From: Cribrihabitans marinus
GTDB taxonomy: Bacteria; Pseudomonadota; Alphaproteobacteria; Rhodobacterales; Rhodobacteraceae
DNA length: 64,000 nt
Direction of reading: 5' to 3'
Assembly: GCF_900109035.1 (NCBI RefSeq)
Contig: NZ_FNYD01000008.1
Span: 186,001 to 250,000, forward strand
The notes under the pieces were generated by a model. The model was not told the DNA's origin, did not search any database, and was given only the letters and a program-made list of their open reading frames with translations. The position numbers and the translations under genes are program-made. Positions 1 to 11,655 of this stretch are shown one piece after another. The number at the start of each line of letters is the position of its first letter. The stretch's first letter is position 1.

Positions 1-1
1 C

Positions 2-1219
2 CAGCACAACAACGCGCGTCTATGCGCCTTTCTGGACAGTTTCGGGTTCGAGTACGAATTCGCCAGCGCGACCGATTATTACGCCGCCGGCCGGTTCGAC
101 GAGATGCTGCTGGTGGCGCTGGAGCGGTTCGACAAGATAATGGAGATCATGCTGCCCACCCTGGGGGCGGACCGTCAGGCGACCTATTCGCCGTTTTTGC
201 CGGTCAGTCCCAAGACCGGCCATGTCCTGCAGGTGCCGACCCTGGAGCGGAGTGTCGAAAAGGGCACCATCGTCTATGAAGAGCCGGATGGCGAGCGGGT
301 CGAACTGCCGGTGACGGGCGGCAACGTCAAGATGCAGTGGAAGCCCGACTGGGCGCTGCGCTGGGCGGCGCTGGGCGTGGATTACGAGATGTCGGGCAAG
401 GACCTGATCGATTCCGTGACCCAATCGTCCAAGATCTGCCGGGCGCTGGGCAAGCAGCCGCCCGAGGCGCTGAGCTATGAGCTGTTCAACGACGAGAACG
501 GGCAGAAGATTTCCAAGTCCAAGGGCAACGGGCTGAGCATGGAGGAGTGGCTGACCTATGCCGCGCCGGAATCCCTGAGCTATTTCATGTATCAGAAGCC
601 CAAGACCGCCAAGCGGCTGTTCTTCGACGTGATCCCCAAGGCCGTGGACGAGTATCACCAGCAACTGCGCGCCTATCCCGGGCAGGATCTGAAAGCGCAG
701 CTGAACAACCCGGTGTGGCATATCCATTCCGGCGACGTGCCGGAATCCACCCTGATCGTTCCGTTCGGGATGCTGCTGAACCTGGCCTCGGTCTCGGGGG
801 CTCAGGACAGCGATGCGTTGTGGGGGTTCATCCGCCGCTATGCGCCGGACGCCTCGGCCGCCAGCCATCCCGACCTGGATCGGGCGGTGGGCTATGCCGT
901 GCGGTATTTCAACGATTTCGTCAAACCGACGCGCCAGTTCCGCGCACCGACCGAGCCCGAGCGCGAGGCGTTGGAGGCGTTGCGGGCGCAACTGGCCGCC
1001 TATGACGGCCCTGTGGAGGACGAGGCGCTGCAATCGGTGGTCTATGCGGTCGGACGCGACCGGTTCGACCCGCTGCGCGACTGGTTCAAGGCGCTTTACG
1101 AGGTGCTGTTGGGTGCCAGCCAGGGGCCGCGGTTCGGCGGGTTCATCGCGCTTTATGGTGTCGATGAAACGGTGGCGTTGATCGATCAGGCGCTGGCGGG
1201 CGATCTGGCCGGCGATTGA
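2..1219 (+). CDS. lysS: Lysyl-tRNA synthetase, class I, 3' part
   Basis: This charges tRNA-Lys with lysine in the cytoplasm. The frame is open from the window edge, so the N-terminal catalytic half is missing. The visible 405 residues include KISKSKGN, the KMSKS-type ATP-binding loop of class I synthetases, followed by an alpha-helical C-terminal anticodon-binding region. Class I LysRS is typical of alphaproteobacteria and archaea, whereas most bacteria use the unrelated class II enzyme. The stop is followed 49 bp later by a separate small gene. The call is firm; only the start lies outside the window. Confidence 0.95.
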   Translation, partial: QHNNARLCAFLDSFGFEYEFASATDYYAAGRFDEMLLVALERFDKIMEIMLPTLGADRQATYSPFLPVSPKTGHVLQVPTLERSVEKGTIVYEEPDGERVELPVTGGNVKMQWKPDWALRWAALGVDYEMSGKDLIDSVTQSSKICRALGKQPPEALSYELFNDENGQKISKSKGNGLSMEEWLTYAAPESLSYFMYQKPKTAKRLFFDVIPKAVDEYHQQLRAYPGQDLKAQLNNPVWHIHSGDVPESTLIVPFGMLLNLASVSGAQDSDALWGFIRRYAPDASAASHPDLDRAVGYAVRYFNDFVKPTRQFRAPTEPEREALEALRAQLAAYDGPVEDEALQSVVYAVGRDRFDPLRDWFKALYEVLLGASQGPRFGGFIALYGVDETVALIDQALAGDLAGD

Positions 1220-1268
1220 CGCGGCGGCGCATGGCACTAGCTCTCCGACATCAAGCGGAGGAGATGCC

Positions 1269-1670
1269 ATGCGCCTTTTTCTGTCGGCCCTGGTGATCAG
1301 CCTGGGCCTGTCCCTTGCCGCCCAGGCCCAGAATGCCGAGATAGAAGCCAATATTTCGGCCCAGATCGAAGCGTTCAAGGCCGATGATTTCGACGCCGCC
1401 TTCAGCTATGCCAGCCCGAATATCCGTCAGATCTTTCGCACGCCGGAGAATTTCGGCGCGATGGTGCGCGGCGGCTATCCGATGGTGTGGCGCCCCGGGA
1501 ACGTCCAGTTCCTGGAGTTGCGCGAGATCGCAGGTCGGCTCTGGCAGAAGGTTCTGATAACCGATGCGCAGGGTGCGATCCATATCCTCGACTACCAGAT
1601 GATCAAGCTTGAATCCGGTTGGAAGATCAACGGCGTGCAGATCCTGCAGGCCCCGGGCGCCGCAGCCTGA
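1269..1670 (+). CDS. DUF4864 family exported protein
   Basis: A 133-residue protein that starts with a clear signal peptide (MRLFLSALVISLGLSLAAQAQ, cleavage probable after AQA). The mature part matches the alphaproteobacterial DUF4864 family: an alpha+beta fold with the pattern I..QI.AF..DD...AF..ASP.I...F.TP..F..MV. and a C-terminal QILQ. It probably acts in the periplasm; no activity is known. A GGAGGAG ribosome site lies 6 to 12 bases upstream of the ATG. Confidence 0.75.
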   Translation: MRLFLSALVISLGLSLAAQAQNAEIEANISAQIEAFKADDFDAAFSYASPNIRQIFRTPENFGAMVRGGYPMVWRPGNVQFLELREIAGRLWQKVLITDAQGAIHILDYQMIKLESGWKINGVQILQAPGAAA

Positions 1671-1806
1671 CGCAACACCACCGTGACGGTGCGGTCAAGC
1701 GGCCTTAACCGCCGCTGCTTACCCATTCCCAATGTCCGGGTGCGGCCCGGGCCCGGCTTGCACACGTCCGGATCGACAGGTCCGGGCGATTGGGAAAGGG
1801 ATCTTT

Positions 1807-4089
1807 ATGAACAAGGCAATCACCGACGGCATCGAGTTCATGCCGCGCGCCTTCGAGCATGGCCTGGACAGGTGGTCGAGCGGCGACGGCACGCCCGGCT
1901 CGGAGACCTATGACGGCGCGTTCAACGCAGCTTTCGTGCCCGCGGATGCCGATTTCGGCGGCTGTCTGGAATTGCAGAAATCCGACACGGTGCAAAAGCT
2001 GCGATACATGGGGCAGACCCCGATGCAGCCGGGCTGCTATCTGATGATCCGCGCGCGGATCAAGGCAGTGAGCGGCAACCTGCCCCAGGTGCGGATCGCG
2101 GGTTGGGCTGGTGACGCGGACGGGCATATCGCGGATGTGCCCGAATTCGCCGCGCCGGTGCAGTTGACAGGCTATGGCGCGGTGGTCGAGGTGACGGGCA
2201 TCGTCGGATCGGGACCGCGCGGCGGCGTGGACATGCCCTGGGGGCCTGATGCGCTCTATGGTCATTTCGGGTTGGACCTGATCGGCCCGAACGGCGGGAT
2301 CGTGCGCATCGACGACATCGAGATCACCGACATTTCCGCAGCATTCCTCGATGACAAGATCGGTTTGGTGGATGTGCGCGACTACGGTGCCGTGGGCGAC
2401 GGCGTATCAGACGATTCATTTGCGTTCGAGGCGGCAGACAAGGCTGCCGACGGACGCCGTGTGCTGGTTCCGGAGGGTGTGTTCCACCTGGCAGAAACCA
2501 CCAGCCTGAAATCCCAGGCGGTGTTTGTCGGGCGGGTCACGATGCCCGCTGACAAGATGCTGCTGATGACCAAGAGCTTCGATCTTCCCACATATATCGA
2601 CGCCTTCAAGGACGAGGACCTGGCCTTTCGCAAGGCCTTCCAGGCGCTGGTGAACAATTCCGACCATGAATCGCTGGACATGGGCGGGCGCAAGATCAGC
2701 GTGTCCGCGCCCATCGACATGGCCGCCGCGGTTCCCAACCGGCCGAGCTATGCCACGCGCCGGGTCATCCGCAACGGCCAGTTCGATGCCCAGGAGAGCA
2801 CGGAATGGGACACCGAGGTTTTCACCTCGCAGGCGACCTATGCCCCGTCACAGAATGCGCGCGTTCTGAAGAACGTGGTCAATGTCGTCAACATCCCGGT
2901 GGGGGCGCTGGTATCGGGTAACGGGGTGGGGCGCGAGATCTATGTCCGGTCCAAGGACGTCGCGGCGCAGGAGATCACGCTGAACGCGCCGCTTTTCGAT
3001 GCCGATGGCACACAGGTCTTCACCTTCACCGCGTTCAAGTATCTGCTGGATTTCAGCGGGTTCAGCAAGTTGGCGAAATTCGGGATCCAGAATGTCGAGT
3101 TCCAATGCAACGGAAGGTGCAGCGGAATCCGCCTGGCGCCGAACGGGGCCGTCTTCAGCCTGAGCGACAGTTTCGTCAGCCGGCCGAGGGATCGCGGCAT
3201 CACCTCGATCGGCGGCGGGTGTCAGGGCATGCTGATCGACCAGTGCCAGTTCTTGTCCACCGAGGAGACGCTGAACGTGGCCGATCGCCGGACGATCGCG
3301 CTCAATGTCAATGCAAACGACGTGAAGCTGCGGAACAACAGGTCCACCAACTTCCTGCATTTCGCTGTGCTGGGCGGCGGCAACCATATCGTGCTGGGAA
3401 ACCATTTCTTCCAGGGTGATGCCGTCAGCGACGGCGTGCGCAGTGCCGGTCTGATCCTGCAGGACAATTATGTATCGGTCAGCATTGTCGGCAACTATGT
3501 CGACAATTGCTTTGTCGAATGGACGAACGAGCGTGATCCGGATCCGGATTTCTCGGGTGGCTTCTCGTTCAGTTCGCTGAGCATCAGCGACAACGTGTTC
3601 CTGGCCAGCGACGTGGCGCCCTGGTTCGCCTTCGTGATCGTCAAGCCGCATGGAAACGGCCACTTCCTCAACGGGGTGAGCGTGACCGGCAACAAGTTCA
3701 AGGCGGTGAATGGAGTCGTAGATCGGATCGAGGCTGTCGACACCAGCTTTGCCGATCTGGATTACGACCGGTTCAAGCATGTCGAGGTGTCGGGAAACAC
3801 CTATCACCAGATCACACGGCAGGCGATGTCACCTCTTCGGGTGCGGCACAGCCAGCCGACGGCCGCGCAGACCTGGGTGGTCGATCCCGCCGCCGAGCTG
3901 CCCTTCGGCGGATGGGCGCGGGCCGTCGACGGCGTGGTGCCGATCAACGGGGCCCAGGCGGCCCAGGGCCCGGTATTCGCCGCGCCCTATGTCAGCCTGG
4001 CGCAGGGCGCCGCGCGGGACCAGGTACACCTGGTCTGGCCCAAACCGGTCCGCGGCGTGGCCGATGTGATCCTGCGGGTCGACACTTGA
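1807..4089 (+). CDS. Pectate-lyase-superfamily (GH28-related) beta-helix protein
   Basis: A 760-residue protein. An N-terminal carbohydrate-binding-like beta-sandwich (about residues 1-180) is followed by the VRDYGAVGDGVSDD motif near residue 200, which opens the pectate lyase 3 / GH28-related fold. The rest is a right-handed beta-helix with repeated asparagine-rich turns. There is no obvious signal peptide, so export would need a non-Sec route or the protein is part of a particle. Such proteins are common in Rhodobacterales and are guessed to act on or bind polysaccharide. The start at 1807 follows GGAAAGGG; upstream in-frame codons lack a ribosome site. Confidence 0.7.
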   Translation: MNKAITDGIEFMPRAFEHGLDRWSSGDGTPGSETYDGAFNAAFVPADADFGGCLELQKSDTVQKLRYMGQTPMQPGCYLMIRARIKAVSGNLPQVRIAGWAGDADGHIADVPEFAAPVQLTGYGAVVEVTGIVGSGPRGGVDMPWGPDALYGHFGLDLIGPNGGIVRIDDIEITDISAAFLDDKIGLVDVRDYGAVGDGVSDDSFAFEAADKAADGRRVLVPEGVFHLAETTSLKSQAVFVGRVTMPADKMLLMTKSFDLPTYIDAFKDEDLAFRKAFQALVNNSDHESLDMGGRKISVSAPIDMAAAVPNRPSYATRRVIRNGQFDAQESTEWDTEVFTSQATYAPSQNARVLKNVVNVVNIPVGALVSGNGVGREIYVRSKDVAAQEITLNAPLFDADGTQVFTFTAFKYLLDFSGFSKLAKFGIQNVEFQCNGRCSGIRLAPNGAVFSLSDSFVSRPRDRGITSIGGGCQGMLIDQCQFLSTEETLNVADRRTIALNVNANDVKLRNNRSTNFLHFAVLGGGNHIVLGNHFFQGDAVSDGVRSAGLILQDNYVSVSIVGNYVDNCFVEWTNERDPDPDFSGGFSFSSLSISDNVFLASDVAPWFAFVIVKPHGNGHFLNGVSVTGNKFKAVNGVVDRIEAVDTSFADLDYDRFKHVEVSGNTYHQITRQAMSPLRVRHSQPTAAQTWVVDPAAELPFGGWARAVDGVVPINGAQAAQGPVFAAPYVSLAQGAARDQVHLVWPKPVRGVADVILRVDT

Positions 4090-4128
4090 ACACACGGGCG
4101 GCACCGGGCGACCGGCGCCGCCCCGCGA

Positions 4129-4794
4129 TCAGAACTCGCGCCAGAGCGACAGCTTGATGCCATAGGAGTCGGGAAAGGCAGAGCGGCGTTCCGCACCCAG
4201 GACCAGGCGCAGGTCGTCGCGCAGCGTGACGATGACCGAAGGTGTCACCGACCACAGTATTTCTTTTCCGGACGGGCGGGCGGTTTCGACCTGAAGCATC
4301 GGGTTGAGCCGCCTTCCCTCCGACATCCCGGCGGTCAGGTCGAGTTTGACGAGATCGGCATCGGTGCCGTCCCGCCGCTCGAGCGACAGATCGGCCGCGA
4401 ACCAGCCGGCGCCGAGCCACCCGCCGAAACCTTTGCCGTAGGACACCGATCCGCGATACATGGGCGACCACTGGTCCCACCAGTGATGGGTGCCGACGCC
4501 GAACTCCAGCGCGGCGCGCCCGCCGCCATCCCCGCGATAGAGCGGAAACCGTGCGAAGAGCAGCGCATGACCACTGGTCAATTGATACTCGTCGGCATCC
4601 AGGCCCAGGGTCATGTTGCGGTGCAGCCCCCATTCCGCGAACAGGGACGAGCGGTATTCCCAGACCGGATCGGCGTGATATCCGGTTCCCGATACCGACA
4701 AGAACCCGGCTCCTGCCTCGCGCAACCAGGCGCCGGCCCGGGCGGAATGCGGCGCGGCCAGGCATATCAGCAGGATGAACAAGATGCGGACCAT
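4129..4794 (-). CDS. Putative outer-membrane beta-barrel protein
   Basis: A 221-residue protein with an N-terminal signal peptide (MVRILFILLICLAAPHSARA). It continues as alternating hydrophobic and polar stretches rich in Gly, Trp and Tyr and ends in LSLWREF. A C-terminal aromatic residue is the usual insertion signal of outer-membrane barrels. No family was recognised with certainty. The start at 4794 puts the signal peptide at the N-terminus; an upstream in-frame ATG adds ten arginine- and glycine-rich residues that would spoil it. The gene converges with the beta-helix gene, ending 39 bp from its stop. Confidence 0.5.
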   Translation of the reverse strand: MVRILFILLICLAAPHSARAGAWLREAGAGFLSVSGTGYHADPVWEYRSSLFAEWGLHRNMTLGLDADEYQLTSGHALLFARFPLYRGDGGGRAALEFGVGTHHWWDQWSPMYRGSVSYGKGFGGWLGAGWFAADLSLERRDGTDADLVKLDLTAGMSEGRRLNPMLQVETARPSGKEILWSVTPSVIVTLRDDLRLVLGAERRSAFPDSYGIKLSLWREF

Positions 4795-4946
4795 GCAGCA
4801 GCCTCCGCCGCGCAGCCTCGGCAATATTGGTTAACAAGGGGTTACGGGAAGCCTTCAGGTATTGAGCGGACCGAAACGGGCCGGAAAACCGGGATGCAGG
4901 CGAACACAGCTGTGCTAGGCTGAGACCCAAAGCAAGGAGTCAGCCA

Positions 4947-5273
4947 ATGCCACGCATAGCCCAGGATGCAACCGTTCAAACCGTGATCACCACGTTCGAA
5001 ATGACCCCCGGCACGTGCCAGGACCTGCTGGATGCCCTGCGCGCGGCCTATGCCGAGTTCATCTCGAAACAACCGGGGTTCATCGCTGCCGGCCTGCATG
5101 TGAACGACGCGCAGACGCGGATCGCGAACTACTCGCAATGGGAGCGGCGCGAGGACTTCCTGGCCATGCTGCGCACCGACGAGATGCGCGCGCGCAATCG
5201 CAAGTTCAACGATCTGTGCAAGAGCTTCGAGCCGGTGATGTATGATGTCGCGGCAACCTTCGACACCAAGTGA
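4947..5273 (+). CDS. Antibiotic biosynthesis monooxygenase (ABM) domain protein
   Basis: A 108-residue single-domain protein of the dimeric alpha/beta ABM fold. It has the typical order of a beta-strand TVITTFEMTPGTCQDLLDAL, then QPGFIAAGLHVNDAQTRIANYSQW (the conserved ..Y.QW element), then RREDFLAM. Members include small monooxygenases and haem-degrading enzymes, but most are uncharacterised. AAGGAG lies just upstream. A second ABM-like protein is encoded at 7025. Confidence 0.75.
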   Translation: MPRIAQDATVQTVITTFEMTPGTCQDLLDALRAAYAEFISKQPGFIAAGLHVNDAQTRIANYSQWERREDFLAMLRTDEMRARNRKFNDLCKSFEPVMYDVAATFDTK

Positions 5274-5340
5274 TCTGGATCATTGCGCCGGCCCGCCGGG
5301 CTTGGCAGGCTTGACCCAAACACGAGGAGGGTACGCCCCA

Positions 5341-5747
5341 TGTATCACAATATCCTGGTCCCGATTTCCTTCGACACCGACCGCGACACGTCCGCGCCGC
5401 TGAAGCTGGCCGAGTTGCTGGCGACGCCGGATGCAAGGGTGACGCTGCTGCACGTGGTCGAGCATATCCCGACCTACGCGATCAGCTACATGCCGCAGGA
5501 CTACATGGCCTCGGCGCGAAAGGCGATCCAGGCGGAACTGGACGAGTTGGCCGGCCGGCTGCCGAACGCCACCGGCGTCGTGGTCGAAGGCCATTCCGGC
5601 CGATCGATCCTGGACTGGGCGGAAGAGAACAAACCGGACCTGATCATCATCGCGTCGCACCGCCCGGGCATGCAGGACCTGCTGCTGGGCTCGACCGCCA
5701 GCCAGGTGGTGCGCCATGCGGCCTGCGCGGTGCATGTGGTGCGCTGA
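5341..5747 (+). CDS. Universal stress protein, UspA family
   Basis: A 135-residue single Usp domain. MYHNILVPISFD starts strand 1, and the C-terminal section IIIASHRPGMQDLLLGSTASQVVRHAACAVHVVR carries the G-2x-G-9x-G(S/T) type ATP-binding loop, here GMQDLLLGSTAS. It is therefore likely an ATP-binding Usp acting in the cytoplasm in stress survival. An AGGAGG site lies about 10 bases upstream. Confidence 0.85.
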
Positions 5748-5808
5748 GCCCACAACGCACGGACGCGGCCATGCGACAGGCGGCATGGATCGCCCGGACC
5801 GGCGCGAT

Positions 5809-5994
5809 CTATGCCAGCGTCAGATAGTGCATGTAGACGATCAGAAGAAAGGCCGACACGCCACAGATCGCCGCCAGCGGCAGGAGCGGGCGCGCGGGTT
5901 CCTCGGCGTCATCCGACGCGGCGATCACAAGATCGCCGCCCAGGACCAGAAGAACGGCGAACACGGCGAATCCAAGCCCGATCAAGGTGTGCAT
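5809..5994 (-). CDS. Small two-helix membrane protein
   Basis: A 61-residue protein with two hydrophobic segments, roughly residues 2-24 and 38-58, separated by a short acidic loop (ASDDAEEPARP). It is probably an inner-membrane hairpin. The start at 5994 is preceded by GGAGGG at suitable spacing. The function is unknown. Confidence 0.5.
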   Translation of the reverse strand: MHTLIGLGFAVFAVLLVLGGDLVIAASDDAEEPARPLLPLAAICGVSAFLLIVYMHYLTLA

Positions 5995-6133
5995 GTGCTG
6001 GTCCCTCCCTATTTCCGCCACTCCGGCAGAGCCTGAGTCATGACCGATTCCGGGCGCGGCGTCTGTGACCTGGACCACACAAGGCGACGGCCGCCGCCTC
6101 AGCTTTGCCACAGTGCCGTGCCATCACCAGCGC

Positions 6134-6559
6134 ATGACACGGATCGTCAAACCGCCGCGCCCAGGGGCCAGGACCACGCCTGCCGAGCGCCGCCGGCGCC
6201 GGGCCGAACGGACACGTGCGCGGGCGCTGTCGCCAGTGCGCCTTGTCTGGTTGCTTTTCAGCCTGCCACTGATCGCCGGCAGCGTGGCCGTGTCGGTCTA
6301 TCTGCGCACCAGCCCCTATCCGCGGGCACAGGCGATGCAGCACCTGGTGGCGCGCGCCGGATGCGAGGCGGCGGCGCGGGTCGGCGTGCGGTATGCCCGG
6401 AAGGGTCAGCCGGGATATCATGCCCGCAACGACCCCGATGGCGACGGGGTGGCCTGCGGATCGGCCCCGGCGGCGCGAACCGCGGCCAGCGCGGCGCCCG
6501 AACCCCCGTCGGGACCGGCCACACGCCAGGTCGGCGGCGCAAAATTCGTTCGGCCCTGA
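6134..6559 (+). CDS. Membrane-anchored Excalibur calcium-binding domain protein
   Basis: A 141-residue protein. An arginine-rich N-terminus leads into one membrane segment (about residues 35-56). An Excalibur domain follows, with two cysteines and a DPDGDGVACG calcium-binding loop near residues 98-107. Excalibur domains occur in extracellular proteins and are named for a Dx2DxDGxxCE motif. Positive charge before the helix predicts an outward C-terminal domain. The ribosome site is weak. Confidence 0.65.
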   Translation: MTRIVKPPRPGARTTPAERRRRRAERTRARALSPVRLVWLLFSLPLIAGSVAVSVYLRTSPYPRAQAMQHLVARAGCEAAARVGVRYARKGQPGYHARNDPDGDGVACGSAPAARTAASAAPEPPSGPATRQVGGAKFVRP

Positions 6560-6660
6560 CGCACCGGCGGACCCCCGCGCAAGGCTCCAACTCCCCAGAA
6601 ATACGGATGGATTCCACCGCGCGCACCCCTATCTCCGAACGAGACATTTGGAGGTGCCCG

Positions 6661-6906
6661 ATGAAATGCCCGATTGACGGAAGCGACCTTGTGATCTCGG
6701 ACCGCAGCGGGGTCGAGATCGACTATTGCCCGCAATGCCGCGGCGTGTGGCTGGACCGGGGCGAGCTGGACAAGATCATCGAACGCTCGGCCGAGCATCT
6801 CGCGCCGCCGCCCCCGCCCCAGGCGCGGTATGACGAACGCTCGGACCACGGCTATCGCAAGAAAAAGAAGCGCGGCGGGTTCCTGGAGGACCTGTTCGAC
6901 TTCTGA
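6661..6906 (+). CDS. Zinc-ribbon protein, zf-TFIIB family
   Basis: An 81-residue protein. MKCPIDGSDL and CPQCRGVWLDRGELDKI are the hallmark of the TFIIB-type zinc-ribbon family; the usual N-terminal CPxC is reduced to CPID, leaving three obvious cysteines. A proline-rich linker leads to a lysine-rich tail and an acidic-aromatic end (FLEDLFDF). The role is unknown. GGAGGTG lies just before the ATG. Confidence 0.7.
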   Translation: MKCPIDGSDLVISDRSGVEIDYCPQCRGVWLDRGELDKIIERSAEHLAPPPPPQARYDERSDHGYRKKKKRGGFLEDLFDF

Positions 6907-7024
6907 GGCGATGGCCGGTCCGGGCGAAAATCCTCCCGCGGCTCCGGAAATCGTGTAACCCTTGTCCGGTCGGACCTCATTTCGAGGCCCGCAAGGGGGT
7001 GCTGCGCCCCATGGGAGGGACACG

Positions 7025-7312
7025 ATGTTTGCTCGGATTACCCAATTCAAGATGAAGCCTGGAACCCGCGACGCCGCTACCGCGCGGATGGAGGAACTCA
7101 AGGGTCAGATCATGGCCATGCCGGGGATGCACAGTTTCCTCAACGTGATGAACGAGGATGGCAGCGGCTATGTCGTCTCGGTGGTCGACAGCGAGGCGAC
7201 CTCCGACGCCAACGCGCCCAAAGTGGCCGAGCTATGGGGGCAGTTCGCGGAATTCCTGGAAGGCCCGCCGACGCCCGGTGGGTTCGACGTGATCGCGAAT
7301 TGGAGCAAGTGA
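7025..7312 (+). CDS. ABM-like dimeric alpha/beta-barrel protein
   Basis: A 95-residue protein beginning MFARITQFKMKPGTRDAAT, the pattern of small ferredoxin-like dimeric barrels (ABM and related). A MPGMHSFLNVMNEDGSGYVVSVVDS core corresponds to the conserved middle strands. No active-site residue is apparent. GGGAGGGAC precedes the start. A good hairpin terminator follows 22 bp after the stop. Confidence 0.6.
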   Translation: MFARITQFKMKPGTRDAATARMEELKGQIMAMPGMHSFLNVMNEDGSGYVVSVVDSEATSDANAPKVAELWGQFAEFLEGPPTPGGFDVIANWSK

Positions 7313-7334
7313 GCCGGTTGGGTGACAGCGCTTT

Positions 7335-7357
7335 GGGGCGGGGTTTTGCCCCGCCTC
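7335..7357 (+). terminator. Rho-independent terminator-like hairpin
   Basis: GGCGGGG pairs with CCCCGCC across a five-base TTTTG loop, and flanking bases extend the stem. It lies directly after the ABM-like gene and before the AT-rich DUF4238 gene, so it probably ends the rightward transcript. The T-rich tail is short. Confidence 0.6.
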
Positions 7358-7552
7358 TTGCTGTTCGAGGTAGTTCATCGAGGGTGCGGCCCGGCTGTGC
7401 AAGAGATGAAATGGCTGCTGGTCTATGACCAGCGCAGCACTTGCGACGTGCCCCTGTGAGATCTTAGCGCGACGTTGATTAGGCTGGTCGTGTCAGTGCA
7501 GAGCAAGAAGAAGCGAGCGGAGTTGAAGGTTTAAGTTGGAGTAAAAATCAAC

Positions 7553-8416
7553 TTAAGGTTGCAACCATGCGGCTTTGACAAGAGAATCAACAAGGCGTTC
7601 CGAACGTGCAGCAATCGCTGTACTCTGCTTGGCTAGTTGACAATTTAGCTTTCGAACAAGAGAATCATCTAACAATAGGCAATCCGAATCAGCATCAGAC
7701 CTTCCAAAACCGATTGCCAATTTGGGCGAAAAGGTAGTCCACAACTCGACTCCAGGTTCGCCCAATTCCTGTAATGGATACTCCTCGAACCTCACGACTG
7801 GTTTGCTAGCAACTATAAATTGCTTCGCTTCTCGTAGCGGTTTTGCCACGATTATCCGCATAGAAACCAACCTATTAAGAATGCTCTCCGCTTGTTTGCC
7901 AAGGTTGTGAACTCTGCTGTTGGTTTTTACTTTCTCTCGAAATTTCTCTTCACTTAGTAACTTCTTTTCGACATCAGAGAGCCTGCGAAACTTTGTCTCT
8001 AATTCTGCTTCAATACCTGCGTGAAAAACCTCGTCTGACGCACTTTGTACAATAGGTTTCAGAAAATCAGGTCCACGTTTGATGTGGTTGTAGAAGAACT
8101 GAACGAAGCGGTCTCTGGAAGCTATTTTTGGAAAATTCAGAACCCCGGTTTTTGCGGCCATGTCAAAAACTGTTGCCCATTTGGGGACGTAATTGTCAAG
8201 CTCATAGGCGAAGAACTTTTCGACTGTATCGTCTGTCTCGCCGTCACCACTAGTAATGCTATTGTAGTGCCGTCGACAGAAAATTCTCTCGATGTTCCGC
8301 ATTTTTACATCTCGACGATCTCCATACCTAGTAGCGTAGTAGGTTGCGTTGCCAGAAACACAGAATTCCCTCAGAATGGCCTTTGGGATATAATGGTGTC
8401 TTTTTGATTTTGACAT
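7553..8416 (-). CDS. DUF4238 family protein in AT-rich DNA
   Basis: A 287-residue protein. The N-terminal KRHHYIPKAILREF is the signature of DUF4238 (HHYxPxxxLxxF). A further conserved stretch, with ERIFCRRHYNS and a W-A-TVF region, follows. The biochemical role of the family is unknown. The histidines and the scattered taxonomic spread suggest an enzyme-like accessory gene. Base composition is far more AT-rich than its neighbours, and the gene sits between a terminator and uvrB, so recent acquisition is likely. It ends 240 bp from the ABM-like gene; that gap contains only the terminator and no other convincing gene. Confidence 0.7.
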   Translation of the reverse strand: MSKSKRHHYIPKAILREFCVSGNATYYATRYGDRRDVKMRNIERIFCRRHYNSITSGDGETDDTVEKFFAYELDNYVPKWATVFDMAAKTGVLNFPKIASRDRFVQFFYNHIKRGPDFLKPIVQSASDEVFHAGIEAELETKFRRLSDVEKKLLSEEKFREKVKTNSRVHNLGKQAESILNRLVSMRIIVAKPLREAKQFIVASKPVVRFEEYPLQELGEPGVELWTTFSPKLAIGFGRSDADSDCLLLDDSLVRKLNCQLAKQSTAIAARSERLVDSLVKAAWLQP

Positions 8417-8432
8417 TTTGTAGAATGCTTCC

Positions 8433-10619
<2,187 letters not shown>

Positions 10620-10643
10620 CGGGGCGCTCGCGTTTTCGGGTGC

Positions 10644-10658
10644 GTTCGAGAGTTGTTC
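10644..10658. promoter_or_regulatory. LexA (SOS) box upstream of uvrB
   Basis: GTTC-GAGAGTT-GTTC exactly matches the alphaproteobacterial LexA operator GTTC-N7-GTTC. It is centred about 32 bp upstream of the uvrB start and in the divergent region shared with the NDUFS4-like gene. uvrB is a classic SOS gene, so repression by LexA and induction on DNA damage is the natural reading. Confidence 0.8.
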
Positions 10659-10829
10659 CGAATCCCGCCGGGTTCAAGGGGGCTGATGACGGGACATGGC
10701 AGCAGGCCCCTGATGTCGCGCGTGCGGCGGCTGGACACCGGCGCGGCAGGATGCGACCAGATACGGGCTTGTCGGGGCGATCCGTTCGCCGCATATATGG
10801 GCCGACGCCAGACCTCAAGGGAGAGACCG

Positions 10830-11141
10830 ATGCGCGCACGGATCTACAAGCCCGCCCGGAACGCGATGACCTCGGGCACGGCGAAGACCCGCAAATGGGT
10901 GCTCGACTTCGCACCGTCCTCGGCCCGCGAGGTCGATCCGCTGATGGGGTGGACCTCCTCTGACGACACCCAGAGCCAGGTGCGGTTGCGCTTCGACACC
11001 AAGCAGGAGGCGCTGGACTATGCCAAGGCGCATGGGATCGACGCCATCGTGACCGAGCCCCACAAGCGCAAGCAGAACATCCGGCCGCGCGGATACGGCG
11101 AGAATTTCGCCCCCGACCGGCGCGGGCCCTGGACCCACTGA
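10830..11141 (+). CDS. Complex I accessory subunit, NDUFS4-like (ETC_C1 family)
   Basis: A 103-residue protein with the family core [16 protein letters not shown], then W.L.F......[15 protein letters not shown]...A..YA...G, and a C-terminal NF.P.R..PWTH. In alphaproteobacteria and mitochondria this small protein sits on the matrix or cytoplasmic arm of NADH:ubiquinone oxidoreductase and stabilises the N-module. AAGGGAGAG is the ribosome site. It is divergent from uvrB. Confidence 0.9.
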   Translation: MRARIYKPARNAMTSGTAKTRKWVLDFAPSSAREVDPLMGWTSSDDTQSQVRLRFDTKQEALDYAKAHGIDAIVTEPHKRKQNIRPRGYGENFAPDRRGPWTH

Positions 11142-11145
11142 GCAC

Positions 11146-11613
11146 ATGACCGGCACGGCTGCGATCGGTCGGGACCGGCCGGACGATCCGGCGGTCGTGG
11201 CGCTTTTGCAGCAGCATTTCGCCCTGATGCGCGCGACCTCGCCGGAAGAGAGCTGTCACGTTCTGAAGCCCGGGCAGTTGCTGGACAGCGGCGCGGTGGT
11301 GGTCACCGCAAGGCAGGATGGCGCGGTGCTGGGCGTCGGCGCGCTGACCCGGATCGGGCCGGATCATGGCGAGTTGAAGTCCATGCACACCGCCCGCGCG
11401 GCCCGCGGTCGCGGCATTGGCCGGGACATCCTGACCGCCCTGATGCAGGAGGCTCGGGCGCAAGGGCTAACCCGTCTCAGCCTGGAAACCGGATCGCAAC
11501 CGGACTTCGCCGCCGCCCGCGCCCTCTATGCCGCGAACGGGTTCGAGATCTGTCCGCCCTTCGGCGCCTATGTGTCCGACCCGCTGAGCGTTTTCATGAC
11601 CAGGCGGCTTTGA
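11146..11613 (+). CDS. GNAT family N-acetyltransferase
   Basis: A 155-residue acetyltransferase of the GNAT fold. [25 protein letters not shown] carries the acetyl-CoA pyrophosphate loop (R-x-x-G-x-G/A). [26 protein letters not shown] is the conserved C-terminal motif of the YhfO/ElaA-like group. The substrate is unknown. It starts 4 bp after the NDUFS4-like gene and is probably co-transcribed with it. Confidence 0.85.
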   Translation: MTGTAAIGRDRPDDPAVVALLQQHFALMRATSPEESCHVLKPGQLLDSGAVVVTARQDGAVLGVGALTRIGPDHGELKSMHTARAARGRGIGRDILTALMQEARAQGLTRLSLETGSQPDFAAARALYAANGFEICPPFGAYVSDPLSVFMTRRL

Positions 11614-11655
11614 CCGCTTGCCCCGCCCGCCCGGCTGCGGCAAAAGCGGGTCAGC

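Noticed and set aside
20-1378. Long minus-strand open frame opposite lysS
   Set aside because: Arg-, Gln- and Leu-rich shadow of a GC-rich gene; lysS on the other strand has clear family motifs.
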